Positions 8,657 through 18,883 of a stretch of DNA of 33,814 bases are shown in pieces; within the stretch, counting starts at the first letter, position 1; the number at the start of each line of letters is the position of its first letter. The translations under genes were made by a program, and so were the position numbers. Below the pieces are notes generated by a model, which did no database searches, was not told where the DNA came from, and was given only the letters and a program-made list of their open reading frames with translations. The DNA is taken from NCBI RefSeq assembly GCF_000003605.2, contig NW_003116199.1:1-33814 (forward strand), given 5' to 3'. Source of the stretch: Saccoglossus kowalevskii. Its lineage: Eukaryota > Hemichordata > Enteropneusta > Harrimaniidae.

Positions 8657-8869
8657 CACCTGTTTTAGATTCCTGGTCAGTTGAACATCGCAGCTTGTAT
8701 AAAACGCTCATAGACAATTTAATTAAACTATATAAATTGGCCTCTCGTATTTGTTGCCTTATTACAAGAGAATATATAATACACGACGTGCAGTTCATGT
8801 CACAAACATCTGATTGTATGCCATACTTGTGTTTTCCCGATAAATAGGAAACGCCTTCATACGACAACG

Positions 8870-8941
8870 TCCCATATGCTCTAGTGGTTAGGATTTGGCG
8901 TTTTCACCGCCAAGGCCCGGGTTCAATTCCCGGTGTGGGAA
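8870..8941 (+). tRNA. tRNA-Glu(UUC) copy 32, variant
   Basis: It has G10C and C32T. T in place of C at 32 is still a pyrimidine. Confidence 0.6.
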
Positions 8942-9154
8942 CACCTGTTTTAGATTCCTGGACAGTTGAACATCGCAGCTTGTATAAAATTCTCAAAGAC
9001 AATTTAAATAAAAGATATAAATTGGCCTCTCGTATTTGTTGCCTTATTACAAGAGAATATATAATACACGACGTGCAGTTCATGCCACAAGCATCCGATT
9101 GTATGCCATACTTGTGTTTTCCCGATAAATAGGAAACGCCTTCATACGACAACG

Positions 9155-9225
9155 TCCCATATGTCTTGTGGTTAGGATTTGGCGCTTTCACCGCCAAGGC
9201 CCGGGTTCAATTCCCGGTGTGGGAA
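9155..9225 (+). tRNA. tRNA-Glu(UUC) copy 33, del10
   Basis: It has del10 and A14T. A14 normally takes part in a tertiary pair with T8. Confidence 0.4.
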
Positions 9226-9438
9226 CACCTGTTTTAGGTTCCTGGTCAGTTGAACATCGCAGCTTGTACAAAATTCTCAAAGACAATTTAAATAAAAGAT
9301 ATAAATTGGCCTCTCGTATTTGTTGCCTTATTACAAGAGAATATATAATACACGACGTGCAGTTCATGTCACAAGTATCGTATTATATGCCTTACTTGTG
9401 TTTTCCCGATAAATAGGAAACGCCTTCATACGACAACG

Positions 9439-9509
9439 TCCCATATGTCTAGTGGTTAGGATTTGGCGCTTTCACCGCCAAAGCCCGTGTTCAATTCCCG
9501 GTGTGGGAA
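9439..9509 (+). pseudogene. tRNA-Glu-like copy 34, del10
   Basis: It has del10, G45A and G51T. Its spacer has a 4-bp TATA expansion near 9668-9675, making the unit 288 bp. Confidence 0.6.
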
Positions 9510-9726
9510 CACCCGTTTTAGATTCCTGGTCAGTTGAACATCGCAGCTTGTATAAAATGCTCATACACAATTTAATTAAAAGATATAAATTGGCGTCTCG
9601 TATTTGTTGCCTTATTACAAGAGAATATATAATACACGACGTGCAGTTCATGTCACAAGTATCCTATTATATATATGCCTTACTTGTGTTTTCCCGATAA
9701 ATAGGAAACGCTTTCAAATGATAACG

Positions 9727-9798
9727 TCCCATATGTTCTAGTGGTTAGGATTTGGCGCTTTCACCGCCAAGGCCCGGGTTCAATTCCCGGTGTGGGAA
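9727..9798 (+). tRNA. tRNA-Glu(UUC) copy 35, G10T only
   Basis: The only change is G10T, which removes a G-T wobble in the D-stem. Confidence 0.7.
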
Positions 9799-10011
9799 CA
9801 CCTGTTTTAGATTCCTGGTCAGTTGAACATCGCAGCTTGTATAAAATTCTCAAAGACTATTTAATTAAAAGATATAAATTGGCCTCTCGTATTTGTTGCC
9901 TTATTACAAAAGAATATATAATACACGACGTGCAATTCATGTCACAAGCATCCGATTGTATGCCATACTTGTGTTTTCCCGATAAATAGGAAACGCTTTC
10001 AAATGATAACG

Positions 10012-10083
10012 TCCCATATGTTCTAGTGGTTAGGATTTGGCGCTTTCACCGCCAAGGCCTGGGTTCAATTCCCGGTGTGGGAA
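10012..10083 (+). tRNA. tRNA-Glu(UUC) copy 36, variant
   Basis: It has G10T and C49T. It is the counterpart of copy 42 (1705 bp downstream). Confidence 0.6.
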
Positions 10084-10296
10084 CACCTGTTTTAGATTCC
10101 TGGTCAGTTGAACATCGCAGCTTGTATAAAACGCTCATAAACAATTTAATTAAACTATATAAATTGACCTCTCGTATTTGTTGCCTGATTACAAGAGAAT
10201 ATATAATACACGACGTGCAGTTCATGTCACAAGCATCCGATTGTATGCCATACTTGTGTTTTCCCGATAAATATGAAACGCCTTCATACGACAACG

Positions 10297-10367
10297 TCCC
10301 ATATGTCTTGTGGTTAGGATTTGGCGCTTTCACCGCCAAGGCCCGGGTTCAATTCCCGGTGTGGGAA
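10297..10367 (+). tRNA. tRNA-Glu(UUC) copy 37, del10
   Basis: It has del10 and A14T. Confidence 0.4.
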
Positions 10368-10579
10368 CACCTGTTTTAGATTCCTGGTCAGTTGAACATC
10401 GCAGCTTGTACAAAATTCTCAAAGACAATTTAAATAAAAGATATAAATTGGCCTCTCGTATTTGTTGCCTCATTACAAGAGAATATATAATACACGACGT
10501 GCAGTTCATGTCACAAGTATCGTATTATATGCCTTACTTGTGTTTTCCCGATAAATAGGAAACGCTTCATACGACAACG

Positions 10580-10650
10580 TCCCATATGTCTTGTGGTTAG
10601 GATTTGGCGCTTTCACCGCCAAGGCCCGTGATCAATTTCCGGTGTGGGAA
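10580..10650 (+). pseudogene. tRNA-Glu-like copy 38, degenerate
   Basis: It has del10, A14T, G51T, T53A and C60T. The B box is broken. The spacer lacks CG in CGTATTTG (reads GTCTATATTTG). Confidence 0.75.
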
Positions 10651-10862
10651 CACCCGTTTTAGATTCCTGGTCAGTTGAACATCGCAGCTTGTTTAAAATG
10701 CTCATAGACAATTTAATTAAAAGATATAAATTGGCGTCTATATTTGTTGCCTTATTACAAGAGAATATATAATGCACGACGTGCAGTTCATGTCACAATT
10801 ATCGTATTATATGCCTTACTTGTGTTTTCCCGATAAATAGGAAACGCCTTCATACGACAACG

Positions 10863-10933
10863 TCCCATATGTCTTGTGGTTAGGATTTGGCTCTTTCACC
10901 GCCAAGGCCCGTGATCAATTTCCGGTGTGGGAA
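10863..10933 (+). pseudogene. tRNA-Glu-like copy 39, degenerate
   Basis: It has del10, A14T, G31T (last anticodon-stem pair lost), G51T, T53A and C60T. Confidence 0.8.
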
Positions 10934-11146
10934 CACCCGTTTTAGATTCCTGGTCAGTTGAACATCGCAGCTTGTTTAAAATGCTCATAGACAATTTAAT
11001 TAAAAGATATAAATTGGCGTCTCGTATTTGTTGCCTTATTACAAGAGAATATATAATACACAACTTGCAGTTCATGTCCCAAGCATCCGATTGTATGCCA
11101 TACTTGTGTTTTCCCGATAAATAGGAAACGCCTTCAAATGTCAACG

Positions 11147-11218
11147 TCCCATATGCTCTAGTGGTTAGGATTTTGCGCTTTCACCGCCAAGGCTCGGGTT
11201 CAATTCCCGGTGTGGGAA
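11147..11218 (+). tRNA. tRNA-Glu(UUC) copy 40, variant
   Basis: It has G10C, G28T (anticodon-stem mismatch with C42) and C48T. Confidence 0.4.
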
Positions 11219-11431
11219 CACCTGTTTTAGATTCCTGGTCAGTTGAACATCGCAGCTTGTATAAAATTCTCAAAGACTATTTAATTAAAAGATATAAATT
11301 GGCCTCTCGTATTTGTTGCCTTATTACAAAAGAATATATAATACACGACGTGCAGTTCATGTCACAAGCATCCGATTGTATGCCATACTTGTGTTTTCCC
11401 GATAAATAGGAAACGCTTTCAAATGATAACG

Positions 11432-11503
11432 TCCCATATGTTCTAGTGGTTAGGATTTGGCGCTTTCACCGCCAAGGCCCGGGTTCAATTCCCGGTGTGG
11501 GAA
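11432..11503 (+). tRNA. tRNA-Glu(UUC) copy 41, G10T only
   Basis: The only change is G10T, as in copy 35. Confidence 0.7.
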
Positions 11504-11716
11504 CACCTGTTTTAGATTCCTGGTCAGTTGAACATCGCAGCTTGTATAAAATTCTCAAAGACTATTTAATTAAAAGATATAAATTGGCCTCTCGTATTTG
11601 TTGCCTTATTACAAAAGTATATATAATACACGACGTGCAATTCATGTCACAAGCATCCGATTGTATGCCATACTTGTGTTTTCCCGATAAATAGGAAACG
11701 CTTTCAAATGATAACG

Positions 11717-11788
11717 TCCCATATGTTCTAGTGGTTAGGATTTGGCGCTTTCACCGCCAAGGCCTGGGTTCAATTCCCGGTGTGGGAA
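11717..11788 (+). tRNA. tRNA-Glu(UUC) copy 42, variant
   Basis: It has G10T and C49T. Confidence 0.6.
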
Positions 11789-12001
11789 CACCTGTTTTAG
11801 ATTCCTGGTCAGTTGAACATCGCAGCTTGTATAAAACGCTCATAAACAATTTAATTAAACTATATAAATTGACCTCTCGTATTTGTTGCCTGATTACAAG
11901 AGAATATATAATACACGACGTGCAGTTCATGTCACAAGCATCCGATTGTATGCCATACTTGTGTTTTCCCGATAAATATGAAACGCCTTCATACGACAAC
12001 G

Positions 12002-12072
12002 TCCCATATGTCTTGTGGTTAGGATTTGGCGCTTTCACCGCCAAGGCCCGGGTTCAATTCCCGGTGTGGGAA
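12002..12072 (+). tRNA. tRNA-Glu(UUC) copy 43, del10
   Basis: It has del10 and A14T. Confidence 0.4.
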
Positions 12073-12284
12073 CACCTGTTTTAGATTCCTGGTCAGTTGA
12101 ACATCGCAGCTTGTACAAAATTCTCAAAGACAATTTAAATAAAAGATATAAATTGGCCTCTCGTATTTGTTGCCTTATTACAAGAGAATATATAATACAC
12201 GACGTGCAGTTCATGTCACAAGTATCGTATTATATGCCTTACTTGTGTTTTCCCGATAAATAGGAAACGCTTCATACGACAACG

Positions 12285-12355
12285 TCCCATATGTCTATTG
12301 GTTAGGATTTGGCGCTTTCACCGCCAAGGCCCGGGTTCAATTCCCGGTGTGGGAA
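12285..12355 (+). tRNA. tRNA-Glu(UUC) copy 44, del10
   Basis: It has del10 and G15T. The anticodon, T and acceptor arms match the consensus, but the 3' flank is that of degenerate copy 38. Confidence 0.4.
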
Positions 12356-12568
12356 CACCAGTTTTAGATTCCTGGTCAGTTGAACATCGCAGCTTGTATA
12401 AAATGCTCATAGACAATTTAATTAAAAGATATAAATTGGCGTCTATATTTGTTGCCTTATTACAAGAGAATATATAATGCACGACGTGCAGTTCATGTCA
12501 CAATTATCGTATTATATGCCTTACTTGTGTTTTTCCCGATAAATAGGAAACGCCTTCATACGACAACG

Positions 12569-12639
12569 TCCTATATGTCTTGTGGTTAGGATTTGGCGCT
12601 TTCACCGCCAAGGCCCGTTATCAATTTCCGGTGTGGGAA
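12569..12639 (+). pseudogene. tRNA-Glu-like copy 45, degenerate
   Basis: It has C4T, del10, A14T, G51T, G52T, T53A and C60T. The B box is lost. Its spacer contains CACGTG from a G-to-C change in CACGACGTG. Confidence 0.8.
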
Positions 12640-12852
12640 CACCTGTTTTAGATTCCTGGACAGTTGAACATCGCAGCTTGTATAAAATGCTCATAGACAA
12701 TTTAATTAAAAGATATAAATTGGCCTCTCGTATTTGTTGCCTTATTACAAGAGAATATATAATACACCACGTGCAGTTCATGTCACAAGTATCCTATTAT
12801 ATGCCTTACTTGTGTTTTCCCGATAAATAGGAAACGCCTTCATTCGACAACG

Positions 12853-12924
12853 TCCCATATGGTCTAGTGGTTAGGATTTGGCGCTTTCACCGCCAATGCC
12901 CGTGTTCAATTCCCGGTGTGGGAA
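12853..12924 (+). tRNA. tRNA-Glu(UUC) copy 46, no adjacent terminator
   Basis: It has G45T and G51T (T-stem mismatch). The usual TTTT is TTAT at 12931-12934, so the next T4 run downstream is at 13100-13103. Confidence 0.45.
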
Positions 12925-13137
12925 TACCTGTTATAGATTCCTGGTCAGTTGAACATCGCAGCTTGTATAAAATTCTCAAAGACAATTTAATTAAAAGATA
13001 TAAATTGGCCTCTCGTATTTGTTGCCTTATTACAAGAGAATATATAATACACGACTTGCATTTCATGTCACAAGCATCCGATTGTATGCCATACTTGTGT
13101 TTTCCCGATAAATAGGAAACGCCTTCAAATGTGAACG

Positions 13138-13209
13138 TCCCATATGGTTTAGTGGTTAGGATTTGTCGCTTTCACCGTCAAGGCTCGGGTTCAATTCTCG
13201 GTGCGGGAA
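13138..13209 (+). pseudogene. tRNA-Glu-like copy 47, degenerate
   Basis: It has C12T, G29T with C41T (T-T mismatch), C48T, C61T and T67C. Confidence 0.75.
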
Positions 13210-13422
13210 CACACGTTTTAGATTCCAGGTCAATTGAACATCGCAGCTTGTACAAAATTCTCAAAGACAATTTAAATAAAAGATATAAATTGGCCTCTCG
13301 TATTTGTTGCCTTATTACAAGAGAATATATAATACACGACTTGCAGTTCATGTCACAAGCATCCGATTGTATGCCATACTTGTGTCTTCCCGATAAATAG
13401 GAAACGCCTTCATACGTCAACG

Positions 13423-13494
13423 TCCCATATGGTCTGGTGGTTAGGATTTGGCGCTTTCACCGCCAATGCGCGGGTTCAATTCCCGGTGTGGGAA
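13423..13494 (+). tRNA. tRNA-Glu(UUC) copy 48, variant
   Basis: It has A14G, G45T and C47G. All stems are intact. Confidence 0.6.
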
Positions 13495-13707
13495 CATCTG
13501 TTTTAGATTCCTGGTCAGTTGAACATCGCTGCTTGTATAAAATGCTCATAGACAATTTAATTAAAATATATAAATTGGCCTGTCGTATTTGTTGCCTTAT
13601 TTCAAGAGAATATATAATACACGACGTGCAATTCATGTCACAAGCATCCTATCATATGCCTTACTTGTGTTTTCCCGATAAATAGGAAACGCCTTCATAC
13701 GACAACG

Positions 13708-13779
13708 TCCCATATGGTCTAGTGGTTTGGATTTGGCGCTTTTACCGCCATGGCCCGGGTTCAATTCCCGGTGTGGGAA
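13708..13779 (+). tRNA. tRNA-like copy 49 with TTT (Lys-type) anticodon
   Basis: C36T changes the anticodon at 13741-13743 to TTT in a loop reading CTTTTAC. It also has A21T and A44T. All stems, both promoter boxes and the terminator are intact. If expressed it would read AAA/AAG codons, while the body keeps tRNA-Glu identity. It may equally be a silent decayed copy. Confidence 0.55.
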
Positions 13780-13992
13780 TACCTGTTTTAGATTCCTGGT
13801 CAGTTGAACATCGCAGCTTGTTTAAAATTCTCAAAGACAATTTAATTAAAAGACATAAATTGGCCTCTCGTATTTGTTGCCTTATTACATGAGAATATAT
13901 AATACACGACGTGCAGTTCATGTCACAAGCATCCGATTGTATGACATACTCGTGTTTTCCCGATAAATAGGAAACGCCTTCGTACGACAACG

Positions 13993-14064
13993 TCCCATAT
14001 GGTCTAGTGGTTAGGATTTGGCGCTTTCACCGCCAAGGCCCGGGTTCAATTACCGGTGTGGGAA
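13993..14064 (+). tRNA. tRNA-Glu(UUC) copy 50, one change
   Basis: The only change is C60A, which opens the G52-C60 pair and alters the B box. Confidence 0.65.
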
Positions 14065-14277
14065 CACCTGTTTTAGATTCCTGGTCAGTTGAACATCGCA
14101 GCTTGTATAAAATGCTCATAGACAATTTAATAAAAATATGTAAATTGCCCTCTCGTATTTGTTGCCTTATTACAAGAGAATATATAATACACGACGTGCA
14201 GTTCATGTCACAAGTATCCTATTATATGCCTTACTTGTGTTTTCCCAATAAATAGGAAACGCCTTCATACGACAACG

Positions 14278-14349
14278 TCCCATATGGTCTGGTGGTTAGG
14301 ATTTGGCGCTTTCACCGCCAATGACAGGGTTCAATTCCCGGTGTGGGAA
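14278..14349 (+). pseudogene. tRNA-Glu-like copy 51
   Basis: It has A14G, G45T, C47A and C49A (T-stem mismatch with G63). Confidence 0.55.
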
Positions 14350-14562
14350 CACCTGTTTTAGATTCCTGGTCAGTTGAACATCGCAGCCTGTATAAAATGC
14401 TCATAGACAATTTAATTAAAATATATAAATTGGCCTCTCGTATTTGTTGCCTTATTACAAGAGAATATATAATACACGGCTTGTAGTTCATGTCACAAGC
14501 ATCCGATTGTATGCCATACTTGTGTCTTCCCGATAAATAGGAAACGCCTTCAAATGTCAACG

Positions 14563-14634
14563 TCCCATATGGTTTAGTGGTTAGGATTTGTCGCATTCAC
14601 CGCAAAGGCCCGGGTTCAATTCTAGGTGTGGGAA
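14563..14634 (+). pseudogene. tRNA-Glu-like copy 52, degenerate
   Basis: It has C12T, G29T, T33A (invariant U33 lost), C42A, C61T and C62A. Its spacer matches copy 45's, including CACGTG. Confidence 0.8.
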
Positions 14635-14847
14635 CACCTGTTTTAGATTCCTGGACAGTTGAACATCGCAGCTTGTATAAAATGCTCATAGACAATTTAA
14701 TTAAAAGATATAAATTGGCCTCTCGTATTTGTTGCCTTATTACAAGAGAATATATAATACACCACGTGCAGTTCATGTCACAAGTATCCTATTATATGCC
14801 TTACTTGTGTTTTCCCGATAAATAGGAAACGCCTTCATTCGACAACG

Positions 14848-14919
14848 TCCCATATGGTCTAGTGGTTAGGATTTGGCGCTTTCACCGCCAATGCCCGTGT
14901 TCAATTCCCGGTGTGGGAA
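14848..14919 (+). tRNA. tRNA-Glu(UUC) copy 53, variant
   Basis: It has G45T and G51T, as in copy 46, but the TTTT terminator is present here. Confidence 0.5.
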
Positions 14920-15132
14920 TACCTGTTTTAGATTCCTGGTCAGTTGAACATCGCAGCTTGTATAAAATTCTCAAAGACAATTTAATTAAAAGATATAAAT
15001 TGGCCTCTCGTATTTGTTGCCTTATTACAAGAGAATATATAATACACGACTTGCATTTCATGTCACAAGCATCAGATTGTATGCCATACTTGTGTTTTCC
15101 CGATAAATAGGAAACGCCTTCAAATGTGAACG

Positions 15133-15204
15133 TCCCATATGGTTTAGTGGTTAGGATTTGTCGCTTTCACCGTCAAGGCCCGGGTTCAATTCTCGGTGCG
15201 GGAA
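15133..15204 (+). pseudogene. tRNA-Glu-like copy 54, degenerate
   Basis: It has C12T, G29T, C41T, C61T and T67C. It is the counterpart of copy 47 at 1995 bp. Confidence 0.75.
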
Positions 15205-15417
15205 CACCCGTTTTAGATTCCAGGTCAATTGAACATCGCAGCTTGTACAAAATTCTCAAAGACAATTTAAATAAAAGATATAAATTGGCCTCTCGTATTT
15301 GTTGCCTTATTACAAGAGAATATATAATACACGACTTGCAGTTCATGTCACAAGCATCCGATTGTATGCCATACTTGTGTCTTCCCGATAAATAGGAAAC
15401 GCCTTCATACGTCAACG

Positions 15418-15489
15418 TCCCATATGGTCTAGTGGTTAGGATTTGGCGCTTTCACCGTCAAGGCCTGGGTTCAATTCCCAGTGTGAGGA
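15418..15489 (+). pseudogene. tRNA-Glu-like copy 55
   Basis: It has C41T (wobble), C49T with G63A (a restored T-A pair), G69A and A71G. The acceptor is weakened. Confidence 0.6.
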
Positions 15490-15702
15490 CACCTGTTTTA
15501 GAACTCTGGTCAGTTGAACATCGCAGCTTGTATAAAATGCTCATAGACAATTTAATTAAAATATATTAATTGGCCTGTCGTATTTGTTGCCTTATTTCAA
15601 GAGAATATATAATACACGACGTGCAGTTCATGTCACAAGCATCCGATTGTATGACATACTCGTGTTTTCCCGATAAATAGGCAACGCTTTCAAATGTCAA
15701 CG

Positions 15703-15812
15703 TCCCATAAGGTCTAGTGGTTAGGATTTTGTGCAGTTCATGTCACAAGCATCCGATTGTATGCCGTACTTGTGTTTTCCCGATAAATAGGAAACGCCTT
15801 CATACGACAACG
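15703..15812 (+). repeat. Short unit S1 (110 bp, 5' tRNA fragment)
   Basis: It keeps tRNA positions 1-27 (with T8A), then jumps to TGTGCAGTTCATG of the spacer, which deletes about 175 bp. The A box is partly kept. There is no anticodon arm, B box or T-arm. Confidence 0.85.
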
Positions 15813-15884
15813 TCCCATATGGTCTAGTGGTTAGGATTTGGCGCTTTCACCGCCAAGGCCCGGGTTCAATTCACGGTGTGGGAA
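15813..15884 (+). tRNA. tRNA-Glu(UUC) copy 57-equivalent, one change
   Basis: The only change is C61A (G51-A61 mismatch, B box altered). It lies between short units S1 and S2. Confidence 0.6.
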
Positions 15885-16097
15885 TACCTGTTTTATATTC
15901 CAGGTCAGTTGAACATCGCAGCTTGTATAAAATTCTCAAAGACAATTTAATTAAAAGACATAAATAGGCCTCTCGTAATTGTTGCCTTATTACATGAGAA
16001 TATATAATACACGACGTGCAGTTCATGTCACAAGCATCCGATTGTATGCCATACTCGTGTTTTCCAGATAAATAGGAAACTCTTTCAAATGTCAACG

Positions 16098-16207
16098 TCC
16101 CATATGGTTTAGTGGTTAGGATTATGTGCAGTTCATGTCACAAGCATCCGATTGTATGCCGTACTTGTGTTTTCCCGATAAATAGGAAACGCCTTCATAC
16201 GACAACG
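16098..16207 (+). repeat. Short unit S2 (110 bp)
   Basis: This short unit reads GGATTATGTGCAG at the junction (others read GGATTTTGTGCAG). It also has C12T. Confidence 0.85.
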
Positions 16208-16279
16208 TCCCATATGGTCTAGTGGTTAGGATTTGGCGCTTTCACCGCCAAGGCCCGGGTTCAATTCCCGGTGTGGGAA
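16208..16279 (+). tRNA. tRNA-Glu-TTC: tRNA-Glu(UUC), exact consensus
   Basis: It matches all 72 reference positions. Its spacer has a 3-bp insertion (GGTGATGAAC), making the unit 288 bp. Confidence 0.95.
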
Positions 16280-16495
16280 CACCTGTTTTAGATTCCTGGT
16301 CAGGTGATGAACATCGCAGCTTGTATAAAATGCTCATAGACAATTTAATAAAAATATATAAATTGCCCTCTCGTATTTGTTGCCTTATTACAAGAGAATA
16401 TATAATACACGACGTGCAGTTCATGTCACAAGCATCCGATTGTATGCCTTACTTGTGTTTTCCCGATAAATAGGAAATGCCTTCATACGTCAACG

Positions 16496-16567
16496 TCCCA
16501 TATGGTCTAGTGGTTAGGATTTGGCGCTTTCACCGCCAAGGCCTGGGTTCAATTCCCGGCGTGAGAA
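16496..16567 (+). pseudogene. tRNA-Glu-like, acceptor-broken class
   Basis: It has C49T, T65C and G69A, so two acceptor pairs fail. The identical haplotype occurs at 17066 and 20877. Confidence 0.65.
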
Positions 16568-16780
16568 CACCCGTTTTAGAACTCTGGTCAGTTGAACATC
16601 GCAGCTTGTATAAAATGCTCATAGGCAATTTAATTAAAATATATAAATTGGCCTGTCGTATTTGTTGCCTTATTTCAAGAGAATATATAATACACGACGT
16701 GCAGTTCATGTCACAAGCATCCGATTGTATGCCGTACTTGTGTTTTCCCGATAAATAGGAAACGCCTTCATACGACAACG

Positions 16781-16852
16781 TCCCATATGGTCTAGTGGTT
16801 GGGATTTGGCGCATTCACCGCCAAGGCCCGGGTTCAATTCCTGGTGTGGGAA
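16781..16852 (+). pseudogene. tRNA-Glu-like, T33A class
   Basis: It has A21G, T33A and C61T. The invariant U33 before the anticodon is lost. The identical haplotype occurs at 17351 and 21162. Confidence 0.6.
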
Positions 16853-17065
16853 CACCTGTTTTAGATTCCTGGTCAGGTGAACATCGCAGCTTGTATAAAA
16901 TGCTCATAGACAATTTAATTAAAAGATATAAATTGGCCTCTCGTATTTGTTGCCTTATTACAAGAGAATATATAATACACGACTTGCAGTTCATGTCACA
17001 AGCATCCGATTGTATGCCATACTTGTGTCTTCCCGATAAATAGGAAACGCCTTCATACGTCAACG

Positions 17066-17137
17066 TCCCATATGGTCTAGTGGTTAGGATTTGGCGCTTT
17101 CACCGCCAAGGCCTGGGTTCAATTCCCGGCGTGAGAA
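17066..17137 (+). pseudogene. tRNA-Glu-like, acceptor-broken class
   Basis: It has C49T, T65C and G69A. It is the second copy of the 570-bp dimer. Confidence 0.65.
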
Positions 17138-17350
17138 CACCCGTTTTAGAACTCTGGTCAGTTGAACATCGCAGCTTGTATAAAATGCTCATAGGCAATT
17201 TAATTAAAATATATAAATTGGCCTGTCGTATTTGTTGCCTTATTTCAAGAGAATATATAATACACGACGTGCAGTTCATGTCACAAGCATCCGATTGTAT
17301 GCCGTACTTGTGTTTTCCCGATAAATAGGAAACGCCTTCATACGACAACG

Positions 17351-17422
17351 TCCCATATGGTCTAGTGGTTGGGATTTGGCGCATTCACCGCCAAGGCCCG
17401 GGTTCAATTCCTGGTGTGGGAA
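17351..17422 (+). pseudogene. tRNA-Glu-like, T33A class
   Basis: It has A21G, T33A and C61T. It is the second copy of the 570-bp dimer. Confidence 0.6.
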
Positions 17423-17635
17423 CACCTGTTTTAGATTCCTGGTCAGGTGAACATCGCAGCTTGTATAAAATGCTCATAGACAATTTAATTAAAAGATATA
17501 AATTGGCCTCTCGTATTTGTTGCCTTATTACAAGAGAATATATAATACACGACTTGCAGTTCATGTCACAAGCATCCGATTGTATGCCATACTTGTGTCT
17601 TCCCGATAAATAGGAAACGCCTTCATACGTCAACG

Positions 17636-17707
17636 TCCCATATGGTCTAGTGGTTAGGATTTGGCGCTTTCACCGCCAAGGCCCGGGTTCAATTCCCGGT
17701 GTGGGAA
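17636..17707 (+). tRNA. tRNA-Glu-TTC: tRNA-Glu(UUC), exact consensus
   Basis: It matches all 72 reference positions. The spacer is of the GGTGTACATCGCAGCTAG type. Confidence 0.95.
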
Positions 17708-17920
17708 CACCTGTTTTAGATTCCTGGTCAGGTGTACATCGCAGCTAGTATAAAATGCTCATAGACAATTTAATAAAAATATATAAATTGCCCTCTCGTA
17801 TTTGTTGCCTTATTACAAGAGAATATATAATACACGACGTGCAGTTCATGTCACAAGCATCCGATTGTATGCCATACTTGTGTTTTCCCGATAAATAGGA
17901 AACGCCTTCATACGACAACG

Positions 17921-17991
17921 TCCCATATGTCTTGTGGTTAGGATTTGGCGCTTTCACCGCCAAGGCCCGGGTTCAATTCTCGGTGTTGAAA
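17921..17991 (+). pseudogene. tRNA-Glu-like, del10, degenerate
   Basis: It has del10, A14T, C61T, G68T and G70A. The acceptor 3' side reads TGTTGAAA. Confidence 0.75.
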
Positions 17992-18204
17992 TACCTGTTT
18001 TAGATTCCTGGTCAGTTGCACATCGCAGCTTGTACAAAATGCTCATAGGCAATTTAATTAAAATATATAAATTGGCCTGTCGTATTTGTTGCCTTATTTC
18101 AAGAGAATATATAATACACGACGTGCAGTTCATGTCACAAGCATCCGATTGTATGCCATACTCGTGTTTTCCCGATAAATAGGCAACGCTTTCAAATGTC
18201 AACG

Positions 18205-18314
18205 TCCCATATGGTCTAGTGGTTAGGATTTTGTGCAGTTCATGTCACAAGCATCCGATTGTATGCCGTACTTGTGTTTTCCCGATAAATAGGAAACGCC
18301 TTCATACGACAACG
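18205..18314 (+). repeat. Short unit S3 (110 bp)
   Basis: It keeps consensus tRNA positions 1-27 and then TGTGCAG. It is preceded by the leader GGCAACGCTTTCAAATGTC. Confidence 0.88.
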
Positions 18315-18386
18315 TCCTATATGGTCTAGTGGTTAGGATTTGGCGCTTTCACCGCCAAGGCCCGGGTTCAATTCCCGGTGTGGGAA
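18315..18386 (+). tRNA. tRNA-Glu(UUC), near-consensus
   Basis: The only change is C4T, which still pairs as T4-G68. Confidence 0.82.
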
Positions 18387-18599
18387 CACCTGTTTTAGAT
18401 TCCTGGTCAGGTGTACATCGCAGATAGTATAAAATGCTCATAGACAATTTAATAAAAATATATAAATTGCCCTCTCGTATTTGTTGCCTTATTACAAGAG
18501 AATATATAATACACGACGTGCAGTTCATGTCACAAGCATCCGATTGTATGCCATACTTGTGTTTTCCCGATAAATAGGAAACGCCTTCATACGACAACG

Positions 18600-18670
18600 T
18601 CCCATATGTCTTGTGGTTAGGATTTGGCACTTTCACCGCCAAGGCCCGGGTTCAATTCCAGGTGTGGGAA
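18600..18670 (+). pseudogene. tRNA-Glu-like, del10
   Basis: It has del10, A14T, G31A and C62A. Confidence 0.65.
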
Positions 18671-18883
18671 CACCTGTTTTAGATTCCTGGACAGTTGAAC
18701 ATCGCATCTTGTATAAAATGCTCATAGACAATTTAATTAAAAGATATAAATTGGCCTCTCGTATTTGTTGCCTTATTACAAGAGAATATATAATACACGA
18801 CGTGCAGTTCATGTCACAAGTATCCTATTATATGCCTTACTTGTGTTTTCCCGATAAATAGGAAACGCCTTCATACGACAACG

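Larger units (their letters stand above)
9727..12852 (+). repeat. Higher-order repeat gamma, six-unit period of 1705 bp
   Basis: Copies at 9727, 10012, 10297, 10580 and 10863 correspond to 11432, 11717, 12002, 12285 and 12569. The CTGATTAC and AAATATGAA spacer markers are shared. Confidence 0.8.
12640..15417 (+). repeat. Higher-order repeat delta, seven-unit period of 1995 bp
   Basis: Segment 12640-13422 recurs at 14635-15417, with shared CACGTG, CATTCGACAACG and GTGCGGGAAC markers. Confidence 0.8.
16496..17920 (+). repeat. Higher-order repeat epsilon, 570-bp dimer twice plus one unit
   Basis: Segments 16496-17065 and 17066-17635 appear identical or nearly so. The trimer 17066-17920 recurs at 20877-21731 (offset 3811 bp). 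Confidence 0.85.

Noticed and set aside
15418-15489. C49T with G63A read as a compensatory pair proving selection on the tRNA fold
   Set aside because: The same copy has uncompensated acceptor changes (G69A, A71G), and C49T alone is common elsewhere as a wobble. One restored pair in a decayed copy is weak evidence.
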